From contig JABBOT010000006.1 in NCBI GenBank assembly GCA_016165875.1, positions 3,306,260 to 3,370,259 on the forward strand: a stretch of DNA of 64,000 nt, given 5' to 3'. Every line of letters begins with the position of its first letter. The stretch's first letter is position 1. Below are positions 1 through 11,289 of the stretch, piece by piece. Made by a program: the position numbers and the translations under genes. The notes under the pieces were generated by a model, which ran no database searches, was not told the origin of the DNA, and worked only from the letters and a program-made list of their open reading frames with translations. This DNA comes from Acanthopleura granulata. Its lineage: Eukaryota; Mollusca; Polyplacophora; Chitonida; Chitonidae.

Positions 1-50
1 CGGAACGCCCATTTTCGTTTACGGTTGGTATACACGAATGTCGGTTTCGA
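1..50. repeat. dispersed repeat fragment, second copy at 10923-10972
   Basis: The first 50 bases (AACGCCCATTTT, then GGTATAC, then ACGAATG) are closely matched by 10923-10972. Parts of the motif (GGAACGCC, TTTACGAATG) also recur at 10468-10560. This is a short repeat of unknown type, cut by the window edge. Confidence 0.5.
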
Positions 51-270
51 CGCCGACGTTTAACACAATGTGTCTTTCTGGCATAGTTTTAAACTGTCGA
101 TTGTAATTTTTACAACAAATTAGGCGTTGAAACAGACATTCATATATCCTGCCCTCATGTAGAATAGACGTTCCGGATCAACAATTGTCCAATTTCCAAA
201 ACAAACAAGCAAAGAACTAAGAAAAGTGTATGAAGTAAGAAATCAGGAGGGAACCTTACTTCATGATTTA

Positions 271-450
271 GGCCATGCTGGCTTCCTCTCAGGCCGTACG
301 TGGGAAGATCTGCCAGCAACCTGCGGATTGTCGTGGGTTTCCACCGGGCTCTGTCCGGTTTCTTCCCACCACAATGCTGACCGCCGACGTATAAGTGAAA
401 TATTCTTGAGTACGACGTGACACACCAATCAAATAAACAAATAAATAAAT
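271..450 (+). mobile_element. V-SINE (RUDI-like), 5'-truncated copy
   Basis: The copy starts at the GCTGGCTTCCTCTC box, runs through the core GGTTTCTTCCCACCACAATG and the tail GAGTACGACGTGACACACC, and ends in AAATAAAT repeats. The tRNA-like head is missing. The family consensus seen in this window is about 270 bp: a tRNA-like head (TGGCTCAGTCGGTTAGCG), a B-box-like GAGTTCAAGTC, a V-core, and an (AAAT)n tail. Confidence 0.85.
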
Positions 451-1124
451 CGTTAATTTAGGTTGTTTGTGTTGGTTCGGAAATTGCCCATAACTGATCT
501 CATGATGCTTTGACTTCAGGAATCAGACTATGTTCGATAACACCTTTCGTTTGTATTTGTAAGTTTAAAAGTACGAAAATAAGCTGTTATATGGAAAGAT
601 TTTTCGAGATAACAACCTGCTGAATCATCCATGTGACTTTTTTGTGTCGAGAATAATATGGTTCGTAAGTACAAGTGTTATTCCTAACAACGCGGTTTTA
701 AGCAAAATCAATGAGTCCAGAATCAGCAAACAAAAATACAAACAAAAAAGAAAAACAAAAAAAAAAAATGTATTTTCGATCATTTTTACGATATACCAGT
801 GTTGAAAAGTTTGAACATTCGTACATAAATTAGTTTAAATAGCGACTCCATTCCTTGGAATGATTTGTGCCAAGACAGTAAGATGCGTTTCAGGGATTCA
901 GGCTGTTCTAATCAACAATGGTCAGTCGATAGAGAGCTATAATTACCACAACGTTGTGGCATAAATCCTGTGGATCCTACATAAATAATTTCCCACTTTA
1001 ATTATAGCTTTAAAAACTAAACTTGCATTTTTCGGTGAACAAAGCACGGCTGTCGGAGTTGGAATAACGATTCCGAAAGGTTGAAAGAAACACAGAAATT
1101 AAAATGCAAATGAGTTGAACTTAC
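451..1124. other. probable first intron of the secreted-protein gene; no other feature seen
   Basis: This AT-rich stretch lies downstream (minus strand) of the GTAAGT donor at 1124-1119. I found no further exon with good splice sites in it. It holds an A-rich run near 731-769. Confidence 0.4.
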
Positions 1125-1170
1125 CCGTCAAAACTAACAGCCCAACCAAGGCGAGAAAGCGTTTGTCCAT
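1125..1170 (-). CDS. first coding exon of a probable secreted protein (signal peptide)
   Basis: Read on the minus strand, the ATG at 1170 opens MDKRFLALVGLLVLT, followed by a first-position G and then the donor GTAAGT (1124-1119). A short basic start (DKR) followed by a run of Leu, Val, Ala and Gly is a typical signal-peptide layout. An exon that ends just after the hydrophobic core, in phase 1, is common in extracellular proteins. A TATA box lies about 75 bases upstream. The remaining exons would lie below position 1119 and probably beyond the window, so the mature protein and its function cannot be known. The weak point is length: 46 bases can arise by chance, but ATG, signal peptide, donor and TATA box together make it credible. 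The open frame that runs on to 1099 simply reads through the donor. Confidence 0.5.
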
Positions 1171-1219
1171 GACTTCACCTTTTGCGATTATGTGACAACC
1201 GTGGCAGACAGCTGGGGAG

Positions 1220-1252
1220 TGACGTCCCTTCGCGGGCGCTCTCCTTATATAA
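1220..1252 (-). promoter_or_regulatory. TATA box and CRE-like site of the secreted-protein gene
   Basis: On the minus strand TTATATAAGG (1252-1243) lies 73-82 bases before the ATG, so transcription would start near 1215-1220 and leave a 5' leader of about 45-50 bases. A CRE-like GACGTCAC (plus-strand GTGACGTC near 1219-1226) sits at the expected start. The spacing fits a core promoter; use is not shown. Confidence 0.5.
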
Positions 1253-1260
1253 CGTGTCGA

Positions 1261-2283
1261 CCAATTAAATGCGTGACAAATATTTGGCGCGGGCCTTGCG
1301 TGCAAACACAGCCAATCGTGCTTCGAGATAATGTGCCGTCATGTGATAACGTTTCCAGAGAGTAAACAAGGAAGTAAATTATGACGAGCCAGTTTGAAGG
1401 GAGGTGGCGACAGATAGATGAAATTCCTTCCACTAAGGCACCAGGGACAAAGGTCACGAAAACAATTTGACCAGCGTTACATATATGTGCTCTGCATTGT
1501 TTGCTTTTCATTTTAACGAGGGACAACAGTGAATTTAAAAAATATATATACCTAGATAGTCCCTGAAAGGTTAAACCCGAGATGCGTCCCATTTCTAGGA
1601 TAGGATTTATCAATCTCTTACGATGCTAGGCGTGGAAAAAGACAATCATTACGCATTCCGTCGGCCATAAGGAACATGCAAAGTCGTAAATCGCAAGGGA
1701 AATTTTCAAAACAATGATCACGACAAAAGCCATCAAAGAAGTAAAAGTGATTATGAAGTATGAGGTTAGGACGTATTCATGCAAAGAGAGGCGCGCGGGC
1801 AGTTCACACTGATGACGGAAAGACTGAAGTAGAGCCGATTCTCCACTGACTGGATGAAATCCGTATCCAAAACGTGTAGCATGCTATGGTTGTACTGCAG
1901 CGGTGTGTTAAATTTCAGTGCTGTGCGTGAGTGTTTCAGCTACTTTTAAGGTGTAGGGGGATATCCACGAGTCCATACACGACTATGAAAACATACACTT
2001 GGCATCATTTGTGATGTCATCGACACGATGTGATTATACTCGATCGATATAATGCTGCCTATACATAATGGGACGTTGAAGTTGCCTTTTTTTTTTTTTT
2101 TTTTTTTTTTCAATCATGCGCATAAACAGTCACATCAACACTGTAACAGAAGTAAACTGAACAGAATCTAAGTGTCAAGCCCGACACTCGGCACATCTGT
2201 ATGACGGGACGTTCCATGTAAGAGATCGGATTCCACCGATTGTGTACGTTTTAGCGTTTGCTAACTTTATTACGCTGTTAATT
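1261..2283. other. intergenic, no gene seen
   Basis: No convincing exon, repeat family or RNA gene was recognised. A pure T run lies at about 2088-2110. The open frame over 1245-1613 (minus) has no recognisable protein features and overlaps the TATA-box region. Confidence 0.4.
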
Positions 2284-2480
2284 CAGCGAGTTCAAGCCCA
2301 GCTCTCCCTGGCTTCCTCTCCGGTCGTAGCCTACCTGGGAAGGCCTGCCTGCGGATGGTTGTGGGTTTTCTCCGGGTTCTAACCGGTTTCCTGTCATCAT
2401 GTAACGCTGGCCACCGTCGTATAAGAGAGATATTCTGGAGTATACAGCGTAAAACACCAATCAAATAAAAAATTAAATTT
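2284..2480 (+). mobile_element. V-SINE (RUDI-like), partial and diverged
   Basis: It begins at GCGAGTTCAAGCCCAGCTC (B-box end of the head) and reaches GTAAAACACCAATCAAATAA. About 15 bases are missing between CTGCC and TGCGGATGG compared with the family consensus. Confidence 0.85.
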
Positions 2481-2538
2481 ATTACACTCTTCGCTGCTCC
2501 GGCTTTACTTTCCATGCTAATGCAGTATTGCACTACCG

Positions 2539-2645
2539 TGTTTATTTATTTATTTTATTTATTATTTATTTATTTAATTGTTGTTTTACTCCGTACTCAA
2601 GAATATTTCACTTATACGACGGTGTTACCACCGTAATATAGAGCC
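2539..2645 (-). mobile_element. V-SINE 3' end fragment
   Basis: A TTTATTTATT-rich tail is followed by the reverse complement of the SINE 3' end (TACTCAAGAATATTTCACTT, then ATACGACGG). The copy decays after about 2625. Confidence 0.7.
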
Positions 2646-3960
2646 TTGACAGTACTGTGAGGAAAACACCGTCGGTGACCTTGTATTGAACTCCCCGCCA
2701 TGTTTATTACCGTTTAATAACCCGTAAACCGTTTATGAACTTTCCACAAATCTGCTCCCAGCAGGCTGAAAGCACCTCACGACCCTATCATTAAAACCTC
2801 AGTAAATTTAAACTTTCCCCCCATTTGCCGGTCATGTTTTTAGCTAATCCATTACCACCGAAGAGGACCAGCATTCCTGGGTCATTACGAGAGTGTAAGG
2901 CCATACAAACAGTTCTCCTCGCTTGAACGATTTCAGACTAACTAGCCACATATACAATTTCGAATACAATCTCTTTGGGGTTTGGCTGTAGCTTTGAGTG
3001 CTTCGCTTTGCATCAATAATTGTGTATTTTCTATATAATTTTTCCTTTTTTTTTGGTAGGTTTCTGTTGAATGTTGTTTTGGAAGTTGGTCTTGTGACTA
3101 CAGGCCCGGAATAATTCAGTTAACACGTAGTACGTCTTTGCAAATGTTTTGTCGCCTATACATCTGAGGTCTCGGGCGTGACTGTGGAGATTTGATTGTC
3201 AAGATCGCCTTTGTAGTGAAGAGTGATGGTTTAGTAACAGCTGTGTCTTGACCAGCAATTTTTAGTATAAAATTTCAATCCATGCTTGGTATGAAAATAA
3301 TGACAATTTTTCAGACTTGTTCAAACAAGTATGCGTTTTATTCATGAAAGTTTGAAATTTTTTGCGAGAGGGTATCTGAAGTGATGAAACCGCGAGTGAC
3401 GCCTCCTTGACATTGCTCCAGGCATCGATCCCGGCATGTTGCATAGAAATGACAGAATGGCTGCGTTTCATGAAAGGCGACGGAGAAAACTTAAATTATA
3501 ACACCAGGTGTCTTTCACTTAAAGCTACACGGAATTGAGGGAGCGGGACACAACTTAGGAGGAAATCATTGCACCTAAATCAGGGGGCACCTTCCGACAA
3601 AAGACCGTAACGAAACCAGACAGCCAGCAAAGAGGGGAATTCAAATCCGTGGCCTTAATCGGCTTTCGGCCTAGTGTTTCTGTGTTTTACATTTGTAGTC
3701 TAGTTTAATTACAAACTAACTGCAGTTGGTCAGTAATTGGTTGCGGATTAAGGCAAGGCGTCACCTGCACTATCTCTACGTAAAAACGTCGTAGTTTACT
3801 ACAGGCATGCACCTTGATTTCCTCCACCCATTTACAGAAGTGGTATGTTTTTGCCAACCCTACATGTTGAAGCAATGCCAACATTGGCAACGAGCCATAT
3901 GTACATATGTACATATACAAAGCTGATATGACGTTACAAGGAAACCCCATAAAGACGTTG
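2646..3960. other. intergenic, no gene seen
   Basis: No exon, RNA gene or known repeat was recognised. The small open frames here have no protein-like features. Confidence 0.4.
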
Positions 3961-3964
3961 TCAA

Positions 3965-4207
3965 GGACGCCTTATAAAATTGTCCCAACAATTAGGGCTC
4001 TATGGGGGAGCGGAGGTAGGGGAGGAGGGGGTGATCGGGGAATAACACACGTCAGTTCTGAAAAGCTGCAAGACAGCCAAGGACGCCTTACAACAGTGTG
4101 CCAATGTTCCGGGCTTAATCGGGGAGGGGAGAGAGGCACATGTGTTGGTGGTGATGGGTGGAAGATCGGGGGGAATAACACACCCCATTTTTGAAAAGCT
4201 GCAAGGC
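3965..4207. repeat. G-rich tandem duplication
   Basis: Two diverged direct copies each start with AAGGACGCCTTA and end with GGGGAATAACACAC, then CTGAAAAGCTGCAAG or TTGAAAAGCTGCAAG. The copies are about 115 and 135 bp. Both hold runs of G (GGGGGAG, GGAGGAGGGGG, GGGGAGGGGAG). Confidence 0.6.
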
Positions 4208-4210
4208 TGG

Positions 4211-4814
4211 CCGCCATATCGAATTGTTAGAGCGTCTGGAGTAAGTTTATACAGGGACAGAGTGGACGAAGGCATTTCAGCCTCAGTCGATATTTAAAAC
4301 CTGGTCACAATGCTAAGATTTTAGTACTGGGAGCTGAAATTTTGACAAAGTTATCTTAGGACGACACTAATAAAATGCTCAAAATTTTAATGTATCAGGC
4401 CCCAACGTGAGCTTGGAAACCGTATTTCAACTGTATACTGACGTCGAAACCTGTTTGTGTAGAATTGATATATGCAGGTATCAGAGCTGTCCTGACTAGG
4501 GCTGGTTTGGAACTTTCAGCATTCGAATCTAAGTGTCAATCCCGATGTTTGTGGACAACACATAGGCGTATACACCAGGAAAATTGTCTACACCTGCAAA
4601 TTACACGGAAAACATTGCCTTAAGAAAATTAAGTGTAACCTCGGCGGACTAAGTGCCGATTAGCATAACCCCAGCTGGTAAATCCAGCTTGCATAACGCC
4701 TGGAGGTATTTATTTGATTTCAGCCGTAATTTAATTCTGCTGATACACTAAGCCTGTGGCCAATTCCTCAAAGTAATTTTGTATTTAAGTAAAACGTCTA
4801 AAATTTGAATAGAA
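4211..4814. other. intergenic, no gene seen
   Basis: Nothing recognised on either strand. Confidence 0.4.
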
Positions 4815-5066
4815 TCTCTGTGGCCGAGGAAGTAAGCGCGCCAGCGCGGCGACATGACCGTGCCGCGTCTCTAACCATTTCGGTCACGGTGAGTTGAAAT
4901 TCAGGTCATGCTGGCTTCGTCTCCGGCCGTACAAGGGCAAATCTGCCACCAACCTGCGAATGGTCGTGGATTTCCTCCCACCATAATGCTGGCCGCCGTC
5001 GTATAATTGAAATATTCTTGAGTACGGCGTAAAACACCAATCAAATAAATAAATATATAAATAACA
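4815..5066 (+). mobile_element. V-SINE (RUDI-like), nearly full length, diverged head
   Basis: The head (TCTGTGGCCGAGGAAG, then GCGCGCCAGCGCGGCG) is a mutated form of the tRNA-like A-box region. It is followed by the middle box, a shortened core and an intact tail ending in AAATAAATAAATAT. Confidence 0.8.
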
Positions 5067-5213
5067 ATACTTTGAGTAATTCTAAACCTGTGAAATTGCA
5101 ATTAACCTGACTACATGTTGGTTTTCTAGTTCTGCCTAATCCATGGTGTAAGTTGTTAATTTTTAAACATTTACACGAACCGACTGGATAAAATTCTAAC
5201 TGAGGTAAACTGA

Positions 5214-5262
5214 CATCGGGGTAAACCCACGACCATCCACAGGTTGCTGGTAGATATTTTAC
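5214..5262 (-). mobile_element. V-SINE core fragment
   Basis: Matches the minus-strand core block CCCACGACCATCCACAGGTT plus GCTGGTAGA; no head or tail. Confidence 0.5.
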
Positions 5263-6014
5263 GTATAGGTCAGAGTATTATGTCAGCGCATGGAAAACGC
5301 AATATAGCAGTATGTAGGCCTAATGTATTCTGCAACATCTAAGTCTATGTGAAAAAAAAAACACCAACCAAAAAAAAAAAAAAAAAAAAAGAACAACAAA
5401 AGGGCGTTGGTCAATCTAGAATCACATGACAACAGCCACGTGCTGTTGGTCACAAGACCTGAGTTTGTTTACAAAGGGCTTAAACCGCAATTTCACGTGA
5501 CTAAAGAAGTGTTGAAGACAAACAAACTGGCTGGCAGAGTTACAGGTTTGTTATGGCTTGGAATACAACGGTACCGAACCAGAGCCTGTGGGTACATGGG
5601 GTTAAATGATATGATGTAACTAGTGTTGTAAAAAGCTTCAACGTGTAATAAATAACTTAAAAACCCTCTCCAAACTTGTCCTAGATCCGAATATAAAGAT
5701 ACAAAAGCGAGTTGACCCTACAATTCGATCGAACGTTTCACTGTTTTGAATTCTGTGAAAAAAAAGATTCCAAAAAATTAACTAAACATACTTACAAGAG
5801 ACAGTTTTCAGTGGGCTTTATATTTGGTGCTCCCTTCATTTTGCCCGCCCATCCACAATATTCCTCTCTTGATGATTAAGTAGCGTAAATCATTCAGAGC
5901 GACATAAAGCATTAGCCCTCGACGAAGCCTAGGAGACGCAAGTGCATGAAAATTATTACATATAAATATAAGATCAGAATAATGCACACATAATTACTTC
6001 TCGAGAAAATACTG
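5263..6014. other. intergenic, poly-A run only
   Basis: Contains an A run at about 5371-5390. The 70-codon open frame at 5407-5619 has no recognisable features. Confidence 0.4.
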
Positions 6015-6320
6015 TGCAAGAGAAGATACTGTGCTTGTGATCAGTTGGTGCCAGACAACATGCTGTCCGTGTGACCAATTGATGCAAGACAATATGTTGT
6101 TTAAGTGACTAATTGGTGCAAGACAACATGCTGTCCGTGTGAAAAATTGATGCAAGACAATATGTTGTTTAAGTGACTAATTGATGCAAGAGAATATGTT
6201 GTTCAATTGATCAATTGGTGCAAGAGAATATGTTGTTTAAGTGACCAGCTGGTGCAAAACTATGTTGTTCAAGTAACCAATTGGTGCAAGGCAATACGCA
6301 AAACAAGCGACCAACTGACC
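6015..6320. repeat. 34-bp minisatellite array, first block
   Basis: About nine diverged units with a core of GTGCAAGACAATATGTTGTT followed by TAAGTGACTAATTG, period 34 bp. The unit is clearly related to the larger array at 7365-8800. Confidence 0.8.
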
Positions 6321-7364
6321 AATCTGTGGAGGACAGTTAGGCCAGTCATTCACATCCAAACAAAACGAGGGAGATCATTTCCATTAGTTCGGACAATGAC
6401 TCAATTTGTCAGAACTAAACCAGATAGCATTTCCTCCATCGAGCGACATGGACCATCAAGGGATTTTATTTAAAATACGCCAGATTACAAAGCCTCTCAA
6501 ATTAAAATATTCATGTTTCCAACGAAGGCATTCGTCTGCAGGCCTTCAAACAGCTTTCCTTTCTGTGCGAGCTCTAGTATGTACAGATGGCGTATGTGCC
6601 CAACGTACGGTATAACCACGCACGCGATGTAATCTCCAGTCGGTTTGGAAGTTTATTTATTTGTTTTTACATGTGCCTTACATAAGTTTGTTGCATTTTA
6701 GTTCTGAGTGTGCCAGTCAGTTACGTCTCTCTTATGAAGCTGTGTAGTTTTAGTTCAGTTTATCCACGTTTAGGAAGGTGTTGAAATAATATTTAACAAC
6801 GTATTTCTGTTGAAGGCTTAATTCTTTCTCCTTAAAGCCCACATGCGCTTTCAGTCCAACCCCCTCCTCATTCAATCCGATTTAGTTATCGTCACACTTT
6901 TCACATTCACTCAGATTTGTACAAATCGCAGGATTGACTCACAAGCTTCATTTTATATGGAACTTTCACACTCCTATTCGGTTTCGGAACTAGGGCAAAT
7001 GCTATAGTTACCGACTGGCAATCCACAACATCTTGATCTCCGCGCATGACCACACACACTTCTACGATAAATCAGACTGCAGTGAGGTTCAAAATATAAT
7101 TAATATTATCGGATATGCAAGAATTTAATGCGTACATTTACAGAAAATTCTCTACAACCCAATTTGACTATTTATTTACAGATTTTCACGTGTGGTTTGT
7201 TGTAGTTATTAGCGATTTTCTTCGTTTTTGATTCATCAGTGTCTGTGCCATAACATGGACTGTGGTGTTGTCTTGCAGTTACGTTACCTGCTCTGACAGA
7301 AGTAATTTTTAGTGCGATTCCTCACTGGCTAGGAATAAAGTGGGAGATATAACCGTTGATCGGT
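6321..7364. other. spacer between the two 34-bp arrays, no gene seen
   Basis: Unique-looking AT-rich DNA with no recognisable exon or RNA gene. Confidence 0.4.
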
Positions 7365-8800
7365 CAATTGGTCAAAGACAATGTGCAGCCCGTATGACCA
7401 ACTGGCACATGACAAGATGCTATCATGTGGCCAATCAGTCCAGGAAAAGATACCGTTCATGTGACTAACTGGTATGAGACAAGATACTGTCTATGTGACT
7501 GGCTGGTGCAAGGCAAGACAATATCCATGTAGCCAATCACCGCAATACAAGATACTGTCCATGCGACTAACTGTTACAAGACAAGACTCTGTCCATGTGA
7601 CTAACTAGTACAAGACAAGACACTTTCCATCTAGTCAGTCGGTGCAAGAAAAGATACTGCCCATGTGACTAAATGATACAAGAATGGATACTGCTCAAAT
7701 GACTAATTTGCACTAGACAAGATACTGCCTATGTTACTGGCTGGTGCAAGACAAGATACTACCCATGTAGCCAATCGGTTCGCGGAAAGATACTGTCCAT
7801 GTGACTAATGGGACAAGAATGGATGCTGTTAAAGCGACTAATTCGTGCAAGACAAGATACTGTCCGTGTGACTAATTGGTACAAGAATGGACACTGCTCA
7901 AGTGACTAATTTGCAAGACAAGATACTGTCCATGTGACTAACTGGTACAAGAATGGACACTGCTCAAGTGGCTAATTTGCACAAGACAAGACGATGTCCA
8001 TGTGTCCTACTGATGGAGGGATGGATACTGCTAAAATCACTAATTTGCGCAAGACAATATACTGTCCATGTGAGTAACTGGTATCAGACAAGATACTGTC
8101 CATGTGACTAACTGGTGCAAGACAACATACTGTCCATGTATCTAACTGGTACAAGAATGGATACTGTCCATGCGATTAATTGGTACAAGACAAGATACTG
8201 TCCACGTGATTAATTGTTCCAAGAAAAGATACTGCCCATGTGGGAAACTTGCACAAGACAAGATACTGCCCATATGTCTAACTGGTGGAAGAATGGATAC
8301 CCCTCAAGTGACTAATTTGCGAAAGAAGAGATACTGCCCATGTGACTGATCCACACAACACAAGATACTTCCGATATGTCTAACTGGTGGAAGAATGGGT
8401 ATTGCTCAAGTGACTAATTCGCACAAGACAAAATACTGCCCATATGTCTAACTGGTGGAAGAACGGATACCCCTCAATTCGCGAAAGAAGAGATACTGCC
8501 CATGTGACTAATTCGCACAAGACAAGGTACTGCCCATGTGACTAACTTGCGCAAGACAAGGTACTGTTCATGTGTTTAACTGGTGGAAGAATTGATACTG
8601 CTCAAGTGACTAATAAACAGACAAGATACTGCCCATTTGTCTAACTGGTGGAAGAATGGGAATTGCTCAAGTGACTAATTCGCAAAAGACAAGGTACTGC
8701 CCATGTGTCTAACTTATGGAGGAACGATACCGGTACAGTCCATCTGAGTAACTTTTCCAAAAAAAAGAGATACTGCCAATGTGACTGACTGGGGCTAGAC
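7365..8800. repeat. 34-bp minisatellite array, second and larger block
   Basis: About 40 diverged units alternate between a form with CAAGACAAGATACTGTCCAT + GTGACTAACTGGTA and a form with CAAGAATGGATACTGCTCAA + GTGACTAATTTGCA, so a 68-bp higher-order period is visible in parts. Spacing between matching points measures 34 bp. The same family forms 6015-6320. Confidence 0.9.
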
Positions 8801-8808
8801 AGATATGG

Positions 8809-8905
8809 CTTATTTATTTCATTGGTGTTTTACGCCGTACTCAAGAATATTTCACTTATACCACAGCGGCCAGCATTGTGGTGGCAGGAAACCGGACAGA
8901 GGACA
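8809..8905 (-). mobile_element. V-SINE 3' part inserted at the edge of the 34-bp array
   Basis: TATTTATTTCATTGGTGTTT, then the reverse complement of the SINE tail and part of the core up to GGAAACCGGACAGAGGACA. The sequence after it (GATGCTGTGACTAACTGG) is array-like again, so the SINE entered the array. Confidence 0.8.
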
Positions 8906-9045
8906 AGATGCTGTGACTAACTGGTGTAGTCTTAATTCTAAATGTTACAACTTGAATTAAATAAAAACCTAACAGTTTGTTAAAGTAAGACTCTCTAAAC
9001 TAATGTAAATTTAATGCTTCACAAAATTTTGAGAAAATAAAATAA

Positions 9046-9335
9046 TGTTGACTAATTGGTCGATGGACAGGAATTGTTCCACCAGCAGTAAATGTTCCAA
9101 GAGCAGTAAATATACTAACGGCAGAAAATGTTGGCAGTAAATCTTCGACAAGCAAATTGCGCACGAGCAGTAAATGTAACACGGAAAGGAAATATTGCAT
9201 GTGCAGTAAATTTGCACGTGCAATAGGTGAGTTATGGGGAGTAAATGCTGCAGGTGGGGTAAGTGTTGACAAAGTGGCAAGTATTACAGGGCTAGTGGAA
9301 TGTTCCACATACAATAAATGTCCACTACAGGCTGC
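9046..9335. repeat. degenerate short tandem repeat
   Basis: Irregular 15-20 base units around GCAGTAAATGTTCCA. The overlapping open frames on both strands (about 60-110 codons) are products of this repetition. Confidence 0.5.
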
Positions 9336-9410
9336 CACCGAATGAGACCGACACGCGATCTTGTTACGTTGTTCACATATATTTGTTTATTTCTTTACTT
9401 CTGAGTCTAA

Positions 9411-9630
9411 CACACCACCTCGGTGGTCTAGTGGTTGGAGCGTCCGCCTTGAGGTCGGGATATCCCGGGTCGAGCCATAACAAAGACATTAAAAATGGTA
9501 CTTTTGGCTGCCTCGCTTGGGGCTCAGTATTGAGAGGTTAGAGCAAACAAACGGGACGCGTCGACCCAGTGTCAGTATAATGTGACTGGGTGGGGTGTCA
9601 AGTCTGGTGTCTTCGGCGTGATGTTTACAA
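9411..9630 (+). mobile_element. second tRNA-derived SINE family
   Basis: The tRNA-like head has an A-box region GGTGGTCTAGTGGTTGGAG and a B-box-like GGGTCGAGCC. The body runs GCCTCGCTTGGGGCTCAGTA, AGTATAATGTGACTGGG and GTCTGGTGTCTTCGGCGTGA. Fragments of the same body lie at 44386-44532 and 61714-61762. It differs from the V-SINE in head, body and tail. I do not read it as a true tRNA gene, because the acceptor stem and the full cloverleaf are missing. Confidence 0.7.
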
Positions 9631-10461
9631 AACTTTTAACCAGAGTTTTGTCTGTAAGCATCAATCTGTAAGTGTGTATTTGTCAACAACTTCAGGCAAG
9701 GAGAAGGCTACACCGCAGTGACTTGGATGGAATTTTGTGCACAGGTAATTTGGCCTGTCAGAATGCAAGAAGAAAATCTAACCCATGGGCTTTTAAGGGA
9801 CGTGGGTTGGGCCAGATGTATGCACTGAACAGTGAACCTGCTAAATAGGAATAATGAATAGGATTTGGTACATAGGATTAAATGTTGAAGGTTTGAGAGT
9901 TTTTAGAGTAAGCTGGGTTCAGGTTTGCAAAACAACCGTAGTGTTAATTACCTGCAAGTAGATACCACGGTGGACATCATAATTCTTACATGGATTATTG
10001 TATAAAGAAACCTAGAACAAAATAGCCATAGTAGTTCACGGAATTATTTTGCTTAAGTCTTTTGCATTAAGCAGAAAACAAAGCCACAAGTCAAGTAGTT
10101 CTTATATGACTGCCTCTCTTTTACCTGTTACCACCTATGTTTAATTCTTATGTATTATTTCTTACATTGTCCTTCGGATATATGACTGTGACACAGAAAG
10201 TAAGACCAGAGCAGCGACGACAGTGTGATAGTTGGTAAATGGTCACACGTTACCGGTGAAATCCGGCCTCTTGTTAATTTACCTCAGTTAGGGTTTTATT
10301 CGAACTGTTCATGTAAGTGTTTCAGGAGTAACAGCTTGCATGTCTCCTAGCAACGTGGGTTAATCAGGATTAGGTAAAAAAAAAAAAAAGAAATTACAGT
10401 GATATTAAATGCAATTATTGTTGCAATCTGTTGTGTCTGTGGTTTGTTAATGTGTCTTGTC
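9631..10461. other. intergenic, no gene seen
   Basis: No exon or known repeat recognised; a short A run at about 10377-10390. Confidence 0.4.
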
Positions 10462-10545
10462 ATTGTGGAACGCCACTTCACCGTCATTGGGGAACGCCTC
10501 TTCACCCTCATTGTGGAACGCCTCTTCACCGTTTACGAATGCTAT
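10462..10545. repeat. 27-bp tandem repeat, three copies
   Basis: Units begin GGAACGCC and continue CTTCACC, then TCATTG or TTTACG. The short open frames here come from this repeat. Confidence 0.6.
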
Positions 10546-10922
10546 ATTTACGAATGTCGAACTTCGTACTTACCCTCAGTAGATTCTCCATTTCCGTGAA
10601 ACCGCACAGACGCAACATTTCCAAAAAACTTTTCTTTTCAAATATTTGCAAATCAATGTTTTACTTTGTAATACACATTATCTCAAGCGTGATATCTGCG
10701 GTTGGGCTTATGGGTGAACTCTGAACTGACATACATGTACGTATTTGATAATAACGGGGTCATTTAAACTAAAATGGTACACTATTTGGATACTTATTTT
10801 GTTCACCCAATAAGAACATTCATCGCATCTATCCCTCAGCACTGAACACTGTTCACTGCTTCTCTTTGCACAGTTCTTTGGTGGTTTGCGTTTACTGTCA
10901 CTTTGTCGTCTTGTGACTATTG

Positions 10923-10972
10923 AACCGAAACGCCCATTTTAGTTGACGGCTGGTATACGAATGCAGGTTTCT
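10923..10972. repeat. dispersed repeat, partner of 1-50
   Basis: Shares AACGCCCATTTT, GGTATAC and ACGAATG, in order, with the window start. Confidence 0.5.
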
Positions 10973-10975
10973 AAT

Positions 10976-11289
10976 CACTAAATCACCTGCCACTCCCTAA
11001 TTGGGGTTCTTCGTTTTTCTCAAGAACTTCTTTGGAAGTGAATAGATGGAGGAAACTAGACAGTCGTAGGGAAATTGTTGCCATGTTTCTGATAAAGCTC
11101 TGTGATTTATCCCCGGATCTGGATTTGAGTAAACGAACCCAAAACTCAAGGATCAACAAGAAACATACTTCGCGATTAGAGATATATAAACCAATCTCCA
11201 ATTTTTCAGAATCATATCTGGTTGACTAAAAGAGAGGTGTATCCTACAGGATCAATAATTTAACACAATAAAAGGGTCCAAGTTCTGCT
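10976..11289. other. no gene assigned; overlapping small frames
   Basis: Open frames of 65-72 codons lie on both strands, but neither shows a known domain or a supporting splice-site pattern. Confidence 0.3.

Noticed and set aside
9411..9480. tRNA gene
   Set aside because: A and B boxes are present but the acceptor stem and complete cloverleaf are not, and a SINE body follows.
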